Under the pieces are notes generated by a model. The model was given only the letters and a program-made list of their open reading frames with translations, had not been told where the DNA came from and did no database searches. A DNA stretch of 41,557 bases from the NCBI GenBank assembly GCA_009701715.1, contig WLJO01000021.1, positions 1-41,557 of the forward strand, given 5' to 3'. A program made the translations under genes and the position numbers. Positions 18,568-27,641 of the stretch are shown here, one piece after another. Positions within the stretch are counted from its first letter, which is position 1. Each line of letters opens with the position of its first letter. This DNA comes from Actinomycetota bacterium. GTDB lineage: Bacteria > Actinomycetota > Acidimicrobiia > Acidimicrobiales > Ilumatobacteraceae.

Positions 18568-19434
18568 TCAGCGGGCGACGACGAGCAGCACGATCCCACC
18601 GGTGATGAGTCCGGCCGCCGCATACCGCCGGCGCGCATCGCCCTCACCGAGGAAACGCACCCCGATGAGCGCTGCGATAATCACGCTGGACTCGCGCAGG
18701 CCCGTGACGTAGCCGACGGGAGCACGGCGGAACGCAGCCACGACGAGGGCGTACGTCACCACGGTGGCGACACCAGAGAGCGCCATCATCACCGAGGAAC
18801 GGGGCGCGATAGCACCGTTAGTCCCAACGAGTGCACGACGGAGCGAGGGTGTCTTGCCCATTGCGAGGGCGTAGATCGAGACCGCGATTGCGAGCAGCAC
18901 GAACTCGACGAGCACGTATGAGGCATCTGATCGGGCGATTCGGGACCCGTGGGCGTCGCTCGTCGAGTAGATGCCGATGGTGAGCGCCACGACGGACGCA
19001 TCGCCGGCAGCACTCGTGAGGCGGATCCTTCCCCCTGCACCCAACCCGAGCCCGATGATCCCGGTGGCAATGATGCCGAGCGCCACCCACGGGAGCACGT
19101 GCAGACGGTCGCCGAGGAAGAGCACGCCACCCACCGCCCCGACCAGCGCGCCGCCACCGCGCGCCATCGGGTACGCGGCAGAGAACTCGCCCCGGTCGTA
19201 GGCACGTCCGAGGAACACGACATAGGGGATGTGCACCACCCCGGACAGCGCTGCGAACCAGAGCGAGCGCGCCGCGGGGAGTCCCGCTACCGAGAGGGCG
19301 ACTGCCGAGAGCACACCCGCAACGAGGAACTGCCCCCAGAGCGCACCGAAGCGGTCGGCGCTGCGCTTGGCCACCAGGTTCCAGCCGGCATGCAGTACCG
19401 CTGCGGCGAGGGCGAGCAGCGTCGCAGCGAGCAT
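18568..19434 (-). CDS. EamA/DMT-family transporter
   Basis: 288 aa from the ATG at 19434 ([19 protein letters not shown]). About ten hydrophobic segments in two halves, each with the EamA pattern: [11 protein letters not shown] in TM1, [22 protein letters not shown] in the first repeat, [23 protein letters not shown] in the second. Drug/metabolite transporter superfamily proteins export amino acids or metabolites; the substrate is unknown. A longer open frame upstream lies antisense-like over cysM and is rejected. It follows cysM by 11 nt, so export or import of a cysteine-related metabolite is an attractive but unproven idea. Confidence 0.8.
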   Translation of the reverse strand: MLAATLLALAAAVLHAGWNLVAKRSADRFGALWGQFLVAGVLSAVALSVAGLPAARSLWFAALSGVVHIPYVVFLGRAYDRGEFSAAYPMARGGGALVGAVGGVLFLGDRLHVLPWVALGIIATGIIGLGLGAGGRIRLTSAAGDASVVALTIGIYSTSDAHGSRIARSDASYVLVEFVLLAIAVSIYALAMGKTPSLRRALVGTNGAIAPRSSVMMALSGVATVVTYALVVAAFRRAPVGYVTGLRESSVIIAALIGVRFLGEGDARRRYAAAGLITGGIVLLVVAR

Positions 19435-19445
19435 GGCACCGCAGC

Positions 19446-20393
19446 CTAGAAGTAGATGATCTTCTCGGCCCGGGCCTCGGCCTCGTCGAGGTCGTCGGTG
19501 TATGCGCCGGTGGAGAGGTACTTCCAGCCACCGTCGCAGACGATGAACACAATGGTGCCCTCGGTGATCTCGCTGGCCACCTTTGCAGCACCGGCAAGCG
19601 CTGCACCCGTGGAGATTCCGGCGAAGATGCTGCATTCCTTCACGATGCGACGTGTCCACTCGATCGATTCGCGTGGGCGCACGACCCGCTTCCGATCGAG
19701 GATTCCCTGGCCGCCCCAGCTGTCGAACACCGGGGGGACGTAGCCCTCGTCGAGGTTGCGCAGACCCTCGACCTGCTCGCCCAGCGGCGGTTCCACGGCG
19801 ATCACCTTGATTGCGGGGTTCTGCTCCTTGAGGAACCGGCCGGTGCCCATGAGCGTGCCGCTCGTGCCGAGGCCGGCCACGAAATGGGTGATCTCGGGGC
19901 AGTCCCGCCAGATCTCCGGGCCTGTGCCCTCGTAGTGGGCCAACGGGTTCGCGTCGTTCGCGTACTGGTACGGCATGTACCACTCGGGGTGCTGCGCATG
20001 CAGGTCGAGCGCACGCATCACCGCACCGTTCGAACCTTCCGCACCCGGCGTGAGAATGATCTCAGCGCCGAAGATCTCGAGCATCTGGCGCCGCTCGATC
20101 GACACCGAGGTGGGCATGAGGATCTTGATCGGGTAACCCTTCACCTGAGCGATCGCAGCGAGCGCGATACCGGTGTTGCCCGATGACGGCTCGACGATCT
20201 GCTGCCCCGGTGCGAGCAAACCATTCTTCTCCGCCGTCACGATCATGCTCTTCGCGATGCGGTCCTTCACGGACCCGAAGGGGTTCTGGCTCTCGAGCTT
20301 GGCGATCAGGCGCACACGAGGATTGGGCGAGAGAACACTCACGTCCACCATGGGTGTATTGCCGATCATGTCCAGCACGTTCTCGTAGACCAT
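19446..20393 (-). CDS. cysM: CysM-type O-phosphoserine sulfhydrylase
   Basis: PLP enzyme making cysteine. 315 aa: Lys43 in GSVKDR binds PLP, SSGNTG near residue 71 is the substrate loop, and GTSGTLMGTGRF holds the phosphate. Several stretches match the mycobacterial CysO-dependent CysM rather than CysK: the loop LRNLDEGYVP, which in M. tuberculosis carries the arginine that recognises O-phosphoserine, ITHFVAGLGT, and the C-terminal GGWKYLSTGAY with its closing tail. The adjacent upstream gene is a Mec-like peptidase, the partner that frees cysteine from CysO. A very strong Shine-Dalgarno precedes it. The substrate (O-phosphoserine with protein thiocarboxylate) is inferred by family. Confidence 0.88.
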   Translation of the reverse strand: MVYENVLDMIGNTPMVDVSVLSPNPRVRLIAKLESQNPFGSVKDRIAKSMIVTAEKNGLLAPGQQIVEPSSGNTGIALAAIAQVKGYPIKILMPTSVSIERRQMLEIFGAEIILTPGAEGSNGAVMRALDLHAQHPEWYMPYQYANDANPLAHYEGTGPEIWRDCPEITHFVAGLGTSGTLMGTGRFLKEQNPAIKVIAVEPPLGEQVEGLRNLDEGYVPPVFDSWGGQGILDRKRVVRPRESIEWTRRIVKECSIFAGISTGAALAGAAKVASEITEGTIVFIVCDGGWKYLSTGAYTDDLDEAEARAEKIIYF

Positions 20394-20400
20394 TCTCGAA

Positions 20401-20408
20401 CCTCCTCC
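20401..20408 (-). promoter_or_regulatory. Strong Shine-Dalgarno of cysM
   Basis: GGAGGAGG on the minus strand, 7 nt before the cysM ATG, near-perfect anti-SD complement. One of the strongest ribosome-binding sites in the window. Confidence 0.8.
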
Positions 20409-20453
20409 CGTGCTCGCATAAAGCCGACCTAGTACGTCGGGAATGCTACCGGC

Positions 20454-20879
20454 TCAGGCGATGACGAGGCCCACCTCGGAGATAGCACCCTCCGCGATGC
20501 GGTAGCCACGCAGTTCGGGGGCGTCGCGCTTGAGGCTCACGATGATGTAGCACCACGTGGGGTCCGGGGCCTGGGCAACGTCGGTGGGGCTCGGGTATGG
20601 CTCGGTATGCGTGTGCGAGTGCACGCAGCCAAGGATCTCCCAGCCCCGGTCCTCCGCGTCTCGCTCGGCGCGCAGGTAGTCCTTCGCATTGATCGTGTAC
20701 ACCTTCGCCGAGGCGGCGTCGTTCGCACACGGGTAGAAGTGCGCTGCGTGTCCGTCGCCCGGCACACCGGCAATCAGGCCGCACATCTCCTCGGGGAAGC
20801 ACGAGTACGCGTGCGCCACCATGCCGGTCCTTGCTGCAGCCGAGAGGCTGAGACGGTCAGTATCGGTCGGGTCGCCCAC
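20454..20879 (-). CDS. mec: Mec-type JAMM/Mov34 metallopeptidase (M67)
   Basis: Zinc peptidase that in mycobacteria cuts cysteine from the C-terminus of the sulfur carrier CysO. 141 aa from a GTG at 20879, close to the mycobacterial length. The full JAMM motif is present: Glu31 (EEMCGL), His87-Ser-His89 (HSHTHTEPYPSPTD), Ser97 and Asp100. It lies 60 nt upstream of cysM on the same strand, but no cysO gene sits between them as it does in mycobacteria. Divergent from smpB. Confidence 0.88.
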   Translation of the reverse strand: MGDPTDTDRLSLSAAARTGMVAHAYSCFPEEMCGLIAGVPGDGHAAHFYPCANDAASAKVYTINAKDYLRAERDAEDRGWEILGCVHSHTHTEPYPSPTDVAQAPDPTWCYIIVSLKRDAPELRGYRIAEGAISEVGLVIA

Positions 20880-20927
20880 GGGCTCGGAGGTTACCGCTCC
20901 CCCTCGCTGGCTAGCCTGACGACACTC

Positions 20928-21401
20928 ATGTCCCCTGCCGGCACCAAACCCGTCGCCTCCAACCGCAAGGCGTACCACGACTACTCAATCCTCGACGAGG
21001 TCGAGGCGGGACTCGTGCTGCGCGGCAGCGAGGTCAAGAGCCTCCGGCTCGGCATGGGGCGCATCACCGAGGCGTTCGGACGCGTATCCGACGGTCAGGT
21101 GTGGCTGGAGGGCATGCACATCCCCGCATACAGCCACGCCACCGGGGTCGGTGCCCACCTGCCGGACAACCCGCGCAAGCTGCTCATGCACCGGGCGGAG
21201 ATCGACCGGTTGGCGGCGCGGATGAACCAGGAGCACCTCACGCTCATCCCTCTGTCGCTCTACCTGAAGGACGGTCGCGTGAAGGTACTGCTCGGGCTCG
21301 CCAAGGGCCGTACCCGGGGCGATAAGCGCCAGGCCCTCGCCAAGCGGGATGCCGACCAGGACATCCGTCGCGAACTCGGCCGTCGCAACAAGGGGATGTA
21401 G
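20928..21401 (+). CDS. smpB: SsrA-binding protein SmpB
   Basis: Binds tmRNA and delivers it to stalled ribosomes for trans-translation. 157 aa from the ATG at 20928. Family blocks are clear: NRKAYHDYSILDEVEAGLVLRGSEVKSLR, the WLEGMHI strand, DNPRKLLMH and the basic C-terminal tail KGRTRGDKRQALAKRDADQDIRR that occupies the mRNA channel. An extended open frame upstream runs over mec and is not coding. Its RNA partner ssrA is encoded about 6.4 kb downstream on the same strand. Confidence 0.97.
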   Translation: MSPAGTKPVASNRKAYHDYSILDEVEAGLVLRGSEVKSLRLGMGRITEAFGRVSDGQVWLEGMHIPAYSHATGVGAHLPDNPRKLLMHRAEIDRLAARMNQEHLTLIPLSLYLKDGRVKVLLGLAKGRTRGDKRQALAKRDADQDIRRELGRRNKGM

Positions 21402-22073
21402 GTGGAGTTCGCCCGCCAGTCCGAGCGACGACTGCTCCTCACCTGGCGTGCACCGGCGATGCGGCGCCTGCTCGTGTCGGGTGCGGCAGGTGGCGTGGCA
21501 ACGCTGATCGCCGGCCTCACCGGGGCGCCGTGGCAGTTGACGCTGCTTGCCGCCTGGAACACGGCCGGAGCCGCGTACCTGTTCCTCATCTGGCTCACGA
21601 TCGCCCGGTTCACCGCCCTCGAAACCTCCGCCATGGCAACGGTGGAAGACAACAGCAGGCACTGGAGCGGTTTCGTCCTTCTAGCCGCCTCCACGGCGAG
21701 CCTCGTCGGTGTGGTGTTCTGTCTCCACAAGGCGAATCTCTCTCACGGGGGCATGCGGTTCTGGATGACCGCCGGGGTGATCACCGGTGTGATCCTGTCG
21801 TGGGCCGTCGTGCACACGGTGTACGTGCTCCGGTACGCCCACATCTACTACTCCGCCGGGGGTCATGGAATCACCTTCCCGGGTGACGAGGAGCCGGACT
21901 ACATCGACTTCGCCTACGTCGCGTTTACGCTCGGCATGACGTTCCAGGTGTCCGACAACGCCTTCACCTCGCGCCGGATCCGTCGCACCGCGCTCGAGCA
22001 CTGTCTGCTCTCCTACCTCTTCGGCGCAGTCATCATCGCCACGTCGATCAACGTGCTGGCTGGTTTGGTCTAG
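21402..22073 (+). CDS. DUF1345 family membrane protein
   Basis: 223 aa, GTG at 21402 directly after the smpB stop with no gap, so translation is likely coupled. Five to six hydrophobic helices and the family stretch HTVYVLRYAHIYY, then DYIDFAYVAFTLGMTFQVSD. DUF1345 function is unknown. The stop codon overlaps the stop of the convergent adaptor gene in the sequence CTAG (22070-22073). Confidence 0.82.
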   Translation: MEFARQSERRLLLTWRAPAMRRLLVSGAAGGVATLIAGLTGAPWQLTLLAAWNTAGAAYLFLIWLTIARFTALETSAMATVEDNSRHWSGFVLLAASTASLVGVVFCLHKANLSHGGMRFWMTAGVITGVILSWAVVHTVYVLRYAHIYYSAGGHGITFPGDEEPDYIDFAYVAFTLGMTFQVSDNAFTSRRIRRTALEHCLLSYLFGAVIIATSINVLAGLV

Positions 22074-23449
22074 GCAGACGGTGCGAGCACAGTCAGGCCG
22101 TCCACCAGCCCGGTGCCGATGACGCCTGCGTCAAGACCGGCGACACCAACGAGGGTGACCGAGAGCCAACTCACCGAGCGATCGGCGGCCTGCACCTGCA
22201 GCGCGTAGGAGCCATCAAGACGGGAGACCAACGCCTGGGCCGGAACGACAAAGACATCCGTGGCAACCTGGAGATCGGCGTTCACGGTGACGGTGGTGCC
22301 GTTGTCGACCGAAGCGATCGGAGTGTCGGGCACGATCACGGCCTGAACGACCGCTGTGCTGTTGCGGTTCACTGACTGGAGCAACTCCACCGTGCCGGTG
22401 CCACCGGCGCTCAGCCGCACCGAGAGACCGGGCACGAAGTACTGCTCGTCGCCAGCAGGTACGTCGATGATGACGCGTTGGGATGCACCAGCGAGGGTCA
22501 ACATCACGTCTGCGTCACCAACCGAATCACCCACCGCGCGCGCGACGGCCGCAACCGTCGATGTCTTGGGGATGAACACCACGGAACCCAAGGTGACTGT
22601 TCCACTGGCGGTGATTCCGAGCCCGGTCTGCCAACGCTTCACCATCGCCTCGGTTGTGGCATCGAACTTCTCGTCGACCGTGACGGTGCCATCTGGGTCA
22701 TAGCCAAGGTCCACGAGGGCCTGTTCGAGCTGCTTGATATCGCTTCCGTTGGCCGAGGACACGGACACCGTTCGCCACTCGGGGATCGCTCCAATCAGTG
22801 CGAGTACGGGCTGGCTGTCGATGGTGTACAGCACGTCGCCGTTCCCGATCGTGGTTCCCGTCGCAACGATCGACGTAACGATCTGCGTAACCCGGGCAAT
22901 GGAGGCCGCCGCGGATCCCGACGAGCGCGAGGAGCCACCACCCGGTCGCGTTGCGCCGCCACCGCCGCGTCCCCCTCCACCCGATGAACACGGGGCAGCG
23001 GTTGCGGGTGCCACTGCACTCGACGGCGGTGCGGAACTCGAGGGCGCCGTGCTTGAGGGAGTACACGCTGTCGTGGTGGTGACGGAATCTGCGCTGGCGC
23101 GATGAGGTGCCCTCGGCAAACCGCCCTGCGGAACTGCGTTGCGACCACCCGCCGGGGCGGTCGAGGCTGCCGAGGCGGACGTCGTCCGTGCAGGTTGTCC
23201 AGAGATCCGGTGCCAGACCGTCAGCGTGTCGGAGTACTGGAGCGTCCCATCCACCTTGTCGGTCTTCACGAGCGCGCCCCGTGTAACCGTTGCCGGCGAG
23301 AGCGGCGACACCGTCGTTACGGGTGCCGACGTACCGCTCTCGGTTGCCCTGGAAACAACCAGCACGGCTGCAACAATCACCGCCGCTGCGGCGATGAGGC
23401 CCGCAACTGCGCGGAGCGCTGCGCGCGATCCCGTGGACATCAGGCTCAT
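22070..23449 (-). CDS. Membrane-fusion adaptor with peptidoglycan-binding domain (adaptor 1)
   Basis: 459 aa. An N-terminal membrane anchor (about 10-33) is followed by the start of a beta-barrel, a long Ser/Pro/Thr then Gly/Arg-rich low-complexity insert (about 90-180) where the coiled-coil hairpin of MacA would sit, and a PG_binding_1-like domain (about 233-290, DIKQLEQALVDLGYDPDG). The MacA/HlyD-like beta-barrel and membrane-proximal domain form the C-terminal half. Last gene of a five-gene operon, 1 nt after the permease. It probably couples the exporter to the cell wall. The role is inferred from architecture and context. Confidence 0.78.
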   Translation of the reverse strand: MSLMSTGSRAALRAVAGLIAAAAVIVAAVLVVSRATESGTSAPVTTVSPLSPATVTRGALVKTDKVDGTLQYSDTLTVWHRISGQPARTTSASAASTAPAGGRNAVPQGGLPRAPHRASADSVTTTTACTPSSTAPSSSAPPSSAVAPATAAPCSSGGGGRGGGGATRPGGGSSRSSGSAAASIARVTQIVTSIVATGTTIGNGDVLYTIDSQPVLALIGAIPEWRTVSVSSANGSDIKQLEQALVDLGYDPDGTVTVDEKFDATTEAMVKRWQTGLGITASGTVTLGSVVFIPKTSTVAAVARAVGDSVGDADVMLTLAGASQRVIIDVPAGDEQYFVPGLSVRLSAGGTGTVELLQSVNRNSTAVVQAVIVPDTPIASVDNGTTVTVNADLQVATDVFVVPAQALVSRLDGSYALQVQAADRSVSWLSVTLVGVAGLDAGVIGTGLVDGLTVLAPSA

Positions 23450-23450
23450 C

Positions 23451-24671
23451 TCAACTCCCCCTCAGGGCATCGGTCGGGGCAAGACGAGAGGCACGGGCTG
23501 CTGGGTACAACCCCGCGAAGCCACCGATGACCACCGCCGCCACGAAACCGCCAAGCAGTGCAATAGGGGGGATCACCACCGCCCAATGCTTGATCGATGA
23601 ATACACGGCCGTCACCCCGGCTCCGAGCGCCACACCGACCACCCCACCCGCGCCGGCCAACAAGATGGCCTCGGTGAGGAACTGCCGCCGGATGTGCGCT
23701 CGGGTTGCACCGAGTGCACGTCGCAGTCCGATCTCGGTGCGCCGTTCAATGACCGCGATGACCATGACGTTCGCGATACCGATACCGCCAACAAGGAGTG
23801 CAACCGCACCCAACCCGAGCAGCAGCGACGTAAACGTGTTGTTTGCAGCGTTCTCGGCAGCGAGCGCGTCCGACGGGCGGGAGACCTGCACCTCGTCTGG
23901 GGTCTGCGGATTCACGGTTGCCGCAAGCACGGTGCGAACCTCGTTCATCGAACCATCGAGCGTCCGCAGGTAGATGGTCTCCGGGGGGATGTCGGCGGAG
24001 GTGAGATACGTCTGTGCAGCCTTCACACCGACCACAGCAGCGCGGTCGAGGCCGGTTGCGACGGTGTTCGGGGACATGATGCCGATCACGGAGAACCAAT
24101 GGTTGCCGAGGTATACCCGCACGCCATCACCGATGTTCGTAATGCCGAGCTTTGCTGCCGCAGTCGTGCCAAGCACGACGGCCGGATAACTCGAGGTGGC
24201 GTCATCGAACCAACGACCTTGCAACATCGTGGCGCGCAGGGTGGTCAGCAGCCCTTTGTCGACAGCGAAGACCGAGATCCCTCCGGTGATCCCGTCCGAC
24301 ACCGCGTCGGTGCGGCGCACGTTCACGTCGACCGTGGCAATCGAACTCACTGCAGTCACCGGACCAATGCGCCCGATCATGCCGACTGACGTGGTGGGAA
24401 GGGTTCCACTACCGCGACCCAGACCCTGACCGGCCTGGACCTGCAACAGGTTCGTCCCAAGCGCGCGGATCTTGGACTGGAGATCCTCCCGCGACGAGGC
24501 GGAGAGACCGAGAACACCCACCATCGCGGCGATCCCGATTGCCACGCCGAGCGTGGAGAGCCCGGTTCGCAGCCTGCGGGTTCGGAGCCCGAGCGAGCCG
24601 ACACGCAGCACGTCGCCCACGCGCAGGCGTGAACGCGGAATGTCGTTGCCGTCGACGAATGCCGAGGTCAT
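23451..24671 (-). CDS. MacB-like ABC transporter permease
   Basis: 406 aa, FtsX/MacB topology: one N-terminal TM (about 30-55, LRTRRLRTGLSTLGVAIGIAAMVGVLG), a large extracytoplasmic MacB_PCD domain (about 60-270), then three C-terminal TMs with the conserved IANVMVIAVIERRTEIGLRRALGATRAHIRRQFL coupling region. ATGA overlap with the ATPase gene upstream. Such mechanotransmission permeases drive export of peptides, lipoproteins or antibiotics from the outer leaflet instead of across the membrane. Confidence 0.9.
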   Translation of the reverse strand: MTSAFVDGNDIPRSRLRVGDVLRVGSLGLRTRRLRTGLSTLGVAIGIAAMVGVLGLSASSREDLQSKIRALGTNLLQVQAGQGLGRGSGTLPTTSVGMIGRIGPVTAVSSIATVDVNVRRTDAVSDGITGGISVFAVDKGLLTTLRATMLQGRWFDDATSSYPAVVLGTTAAAKLGITNIGDGVRVYLGNHWFSVIGIMSPNTVATGLDRAAVVGVKAAQTYLTSADIPPETIYLRTLDGSMNEVRTVLAATVNPQTPDEVQVSRPSDALAAENAANNTFTSLLLGLGAVALLVGGIGIANVMVIAVIERRTEIGLRRALGATRAHIRRQFLTEAILLAGAGGVVGVALGAGVTAVYSSIKHWAVVIPPIALLGGFVAAVVIGGFAGLYPAARASRLAPTDALRGS

Positions 24672-25375
24672 GTGAGCGCTGCTTTCACGTCGTCGGACTC
24701 AATCGAACCGTCGCGCATGCTGATCTTGCGGGGCAGCGACTCCGCAAGATCACGGTCGTGCGTAACCACGAGAATCGTCCGGCCCTCAACATGGAGCTCC
24801 CGCAGGAGCTCCATCACCCCTGCGCCGGACTTCGTGTCGAGGTTTCCGGTCGGCTCGTCCGCAAGCACGATCGATGGCCGGTGAACGATCGCACGAGCAA
24901 TCGCCACTCGCTGGCGCTCGCCGCCAGACAGTTTGCTCGGGACGTGGTCGAGGCGGTTGGCAAGACCGACCCTCCCCAGTGCTTCCCTCGCGAGGTCTCG
25001 ACGCGCGCTCGGTGCGACACCCCGGTAGAGGAGTCCGTTCGCAACGTTCTCCAGCGCCGACACACCGTCGATCAAGAAGAACTGCTGGAACACGAACCCG
25101 ATCAGCTGGGAGCGGACTGCCGACAGATGACGGTCCGACAGGTGAGAGACCTCGACGCCGGCGATGCGCACCTGGCCGGTGGTTGGCCGGTCAAGGGTCC
25201 CGATGATGTGTAGCAGCGTGGACTTGCCAGAACCAGACGGCCCGACGAGCGCTGCGAGTTCTCCCTGCTCAACGCGCAGCGAGACGGCGTCGAGGGCACG
25301 CACGGGCGGTTCGCCTGCGTACTCCTTGACGACGTCGAGCAACTCAAGGGCAGGCGCGTGCTCCTCGGTGTTCAC
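24668..25375 (-). CDS. LolD/MacB-type ABC transporter ATPase
   Basis: 235 aa from a GTG at 25375, overlapping the adaptor 2 stop (GTGA). Complete nucleotide-binding domain: Walker A GPSGSGKS (45-52), Q-loop in QLIGFVFQQFF, signature LSGGERQRVAIARA, Walker B IVLADEPTGNLD and the H-loop in VVTHDRDLAE. The DEPTGNLD form and short length are typical of the LolD/MacB/FtsE subgroup. Works with the permease encoded immediately downstream. Confidence 0.93.
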   Translation of the reverse strand: MNTEEHAPALELLDVVKEYAGEPPVRALDAVSLRVEQGELAALVGPSGSGKSTLLHIIGTLDRPTTGQVRIAGVEVSHLSDRHLSAVRSQLIGFVFQQFFLIDGVSALENVANGLLYRGVAPSARRDLAREALGRVGLANRLDHVPSKLSGGERQRVAIARAIVHRPSIVLADEPTGNLDTKSGAGVMELLRELHVEGRTILVVTHDRDLAESLPRKISMRDGSIESDDVKAALT

Positions 25376-26913
25376 GACGGAACCACAACCTTGAGACCTT
25401 CGCTCAATTGCTTTCCGATCACTGCGACGAATCCGTCGGCGAACAGTCCGGTGGTGACACCAACGAGGTGGCTCACGAACGTGCCATCGGCCTGTGTCGA
25501 ATCGACAGCCTCCACTGCGTAGCCGCCCTCCGCGAGTGCCACGAGCGCGCTCACCGGCACGACGAACGCACCCTTGGCCTCGTCAGCGACGACGCGCAGT
25601 GTTACTGGGATCTGCACGAACGAGTCCACTGTGCTCGGGATCTGGTCGACCCGGATGTTGATCGGCACGCTCGGCGTGGCCCCCGGCGTGTTCGAGCTAT
25701 TCGTTGCGGTGGTGCCGACGTCCACGACCGTCCCCGTTTGACGGGTGCCATCGGGGAACTCGACCTCGATTGACGCACCGAATACAAAAGTGGCGTCGCC
25801 AACCGGCGCCGTGGTGCTCACCTCGCGTGCCGGGGCAGTGAGCGTGCTGACCACCGTGTCGCCCGCGATCGTCGTGCCGTCGACGACGAGTGCTGTGCCG
25901 GCCAGGAGTCCACTCGGCACAACGACGAAGGACCCCTTAGGAACCGTCACCGTGTCGGCGGCAGCCACACCGATCTTGGCCTGCCATGCCTGAACGACAT
26001 TCGCAGTCGTCGCGTCGAAGTGATCGTTCACGGTCATCGTGCTGTCAGGGTCGAACCCGAGATCTACCAGTGCCCGCTCAAGCACCTTTACGTCAGCGCC
26101 GTCCGTCACCCCGACTTTGAGTACGCGACCGAGTGCCGGCAATGCCGCCGAGTCGCCCTCGACCGCGATCACCGGGACACCGTTGTCGGTGAAGAGCACG
26201 GTGCCGGTGACCACCGGCGTGCCCGGCGAGACAACACTTCCGATAGCGCCGTGCTTCGCGACCGTCGACGCCAGGTAGACCTTGCGCTCCACCACCCGAC
26301 CGGCGGCGAGCGAGCCGCCGGAGGCAACGTGGCTACCAACGGTTGCCGCCACCGTGTCGACCAACAGGCGCCCCGACACGTACACCAGACGGGTCTTGGG
26401 CACCGCGCCGTCCTCGGTGACACCGAGCTCGGCCTCCCACAGTTTCACAGCAGCGGTGGTGGCTGCGTCGAAGTGGTTGTCGATGGCGATCTTCGCCTTG
26501 GGGTCGTAACCGAGTAGCACGAGGTTCTGTTCGAGTTGACGGATGTCTGAACCGTCGGTGGACGTCGCCGACAACGCCCGGAACGTGGGGATGTCACCCA
26601 CCAACGCAACGACCGGCGCACCGTCGAGATACGCAACCACCGTCCCCGAATCGATGGTGTCACCAACCTTGACGATCGAGGTGACCGTGCCGTCGAGTGG
26701 GGAGGACAGTGCGGCCGTGGCGACGAAGCCGAGCGTTGCGGTGGTCTCGTTATAGGTGACGAGATCCTTGCGCTCAACGGTCGCCGTACTCAGGGACACT
26801 GGCGACGAACTGGCTGTCTGCTGAGAATCACGGTTGACCGCCCAGGTGATCACGCCAGCGGCGACGCCACCGACGAGCGCAACGGCCACCGCTGCCTTGG
26901 TGGTAGCGCGCAT
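25372..26913 (-). CDS. Membrane-fusion adaptor with two peptidoglycan-binding domains (adaptor 2)
   Basis: 513 aa from the ATG at 26913; the frame opens further upstream but MRATTKAAVAVALVGGVAAG is the natural start of a signal anchor. Two PG_binding_1-like domains are visible, DIRQLEQNLVLLGYDPKA (about residue 120) and DVKVLERALVDLGFDPDS (about 260), each with a following helix ending in a VKLWEAELG or VQAWQAKIG pattern. HlyD-type beta segments surround them and a MacA-like barrel closes the C-terminus. 2 nt after the lipoprotein gene. Paralogous to adaptor 1 but with two wall-binding units. Confidence 0.78.
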   Translation of the reverse strand: MRATTKAAVAVALVGGVAAGVITWAVNRDSQQTASSSPVSLSTATVERKDLVTYNETTATLGFVATAALSSPLDGTVTSIVKVGDTIDSGTVVAYLDGAPVVALVGDIPTFRALSATSTDGSDIRQLEQNLVLLGYDPKAKIAIDNHFDAATTAAVKLWEAELGVTEDGAVPKTRLVYVSGRLLVDTVAATVGSHVASGGSLAAGRVVERKVYLASTVAKHGAIGSVVSPGTPVVTGTVLFTDNGVPVIAVEGDSAALPALGRVLKVGVTDGADVKVLERALVDLGFDPDSTMTVNDHFDATTANVVQAWQAKIGVAAADTVTVPKGSFVVVPSGLLAGTALVVDGTTIAGDTVVSTLTAPAREVSTTAPVGDATFVFGASIEVEFPDGTRQTGTVVDVGTTATNSSNTPGATPSVPINIRVDQIPSTVDSFVQIPVTLRVVADEAKGAFVVPVSALVALAEGGYAVEAVDSTQADGTFVSHLVGVTTGLFADGFVAVIGKQLSEGLKVVVPS

Positions 26914-26915
26914 GA

Positions 26916-27641
26916 TCAGTTGGCGACGGTGGTCGTGGTGGCCGCCGCGTTCGTGATCGACGCGGTGAGCGCCGGTTGGCAAGCGGCCACGGCAGCCGTC
27001 ACCTTCGGGTCCGTCTCGTCGAGGTTCAGCTGGCGCATGAGTCTCCGGGTCGGGTTGAAACCCTGGCCGTCGCGGGGACCGGTCTCGCCGGGCGGCGGGC
27101 CGAACCCGTCACGCGGACCCTCGGTGCCACTCGCACCGTTGCCACCATTCCCGTTGCCGTTGCTGCCGGGTCGACCGAACGTGACATCCTCAACGTCGAG
27201 GCCTTGGGAACGCAGGCACGAGGTGAAGTCGTTGAAGGCTGCTTGCATCTGCTCCGGGTTGAACCGACCACCTCCCGGTCCGAGTCGTACGTTTCCGACG
27301 AGGCCCCGGCACGTCTCGATTGCCGCTCGGACGTTGTCGCTCCGAGGGTCGATTGCCCCGCCGCGCTCGAAGATCCGGCCGTCGAGATTGCCGTTTGCGT
27401 CGAACTTCGGGTCCGGCACGTCGAGACCTTCATCGCGTAGACACGAGGCGAACTTCACAATGGAGGCCTGATCGCTCAACGGTTCCGTGCTGGCGGTGGC
27501 GTCTGTGCCGGCGGGCCCCGAGGAGAGCGAGGCCACCTTGGCGGTGCTGGCGGCCGCACCGCCACAGGCGCTTAGCGCGAGAGCGAGGCCGGTTCCGAGG
27601 AGGACGAGGAGGGTGGGTCGGCGACGAGCGCGGGGTGCCAT
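26916..27641 (-). CDS. Lipoprotein with internally repeated Cys motif, first gene of the exporter operon
   Basis: 241 aa from the ATG at 27641 (MAPRARRRPTLL). Signal peptide ends in a lipobox, LSAC. The mature protein contains two related units: FASCLRDEGLDVPDPKF followed by ETCRGLV, and FTSCLRSQGLDVEDVTF followed by VAACQPAL, so each has a CLR-x-x-GLDV core and a second cysteine, probably a disulfide. A Gly/Asn-rich linker separates the second unit from its C-terminal cysteine segment. Leads the operon with the adaptors and ABC exporter; it may be an extracytoplasmic partner of the exporter. Function unknown. Confidence 0.75.
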   Translation of the reverse strand: MAPRARRRPTLLVLLGTGLALALSACGGAAASTAKVASLSSGPAGTDATASTEPLSDQASIVKFASCLRDEGLDVPDPKFDANGNLDGRIFERGGAIDPRSDNVRAAIETCRGLVGNVRLGPGGGRFNPEQMQAAFNDFTSCLRSQGLDVEDVTFGRPGSNGNGNGGNGASGTEGPRDGFGPPPGETGPRDGQGFNPTRRLMRQLNLDETDPKVTAAVAACQPALTASITNAAATTTTVAN

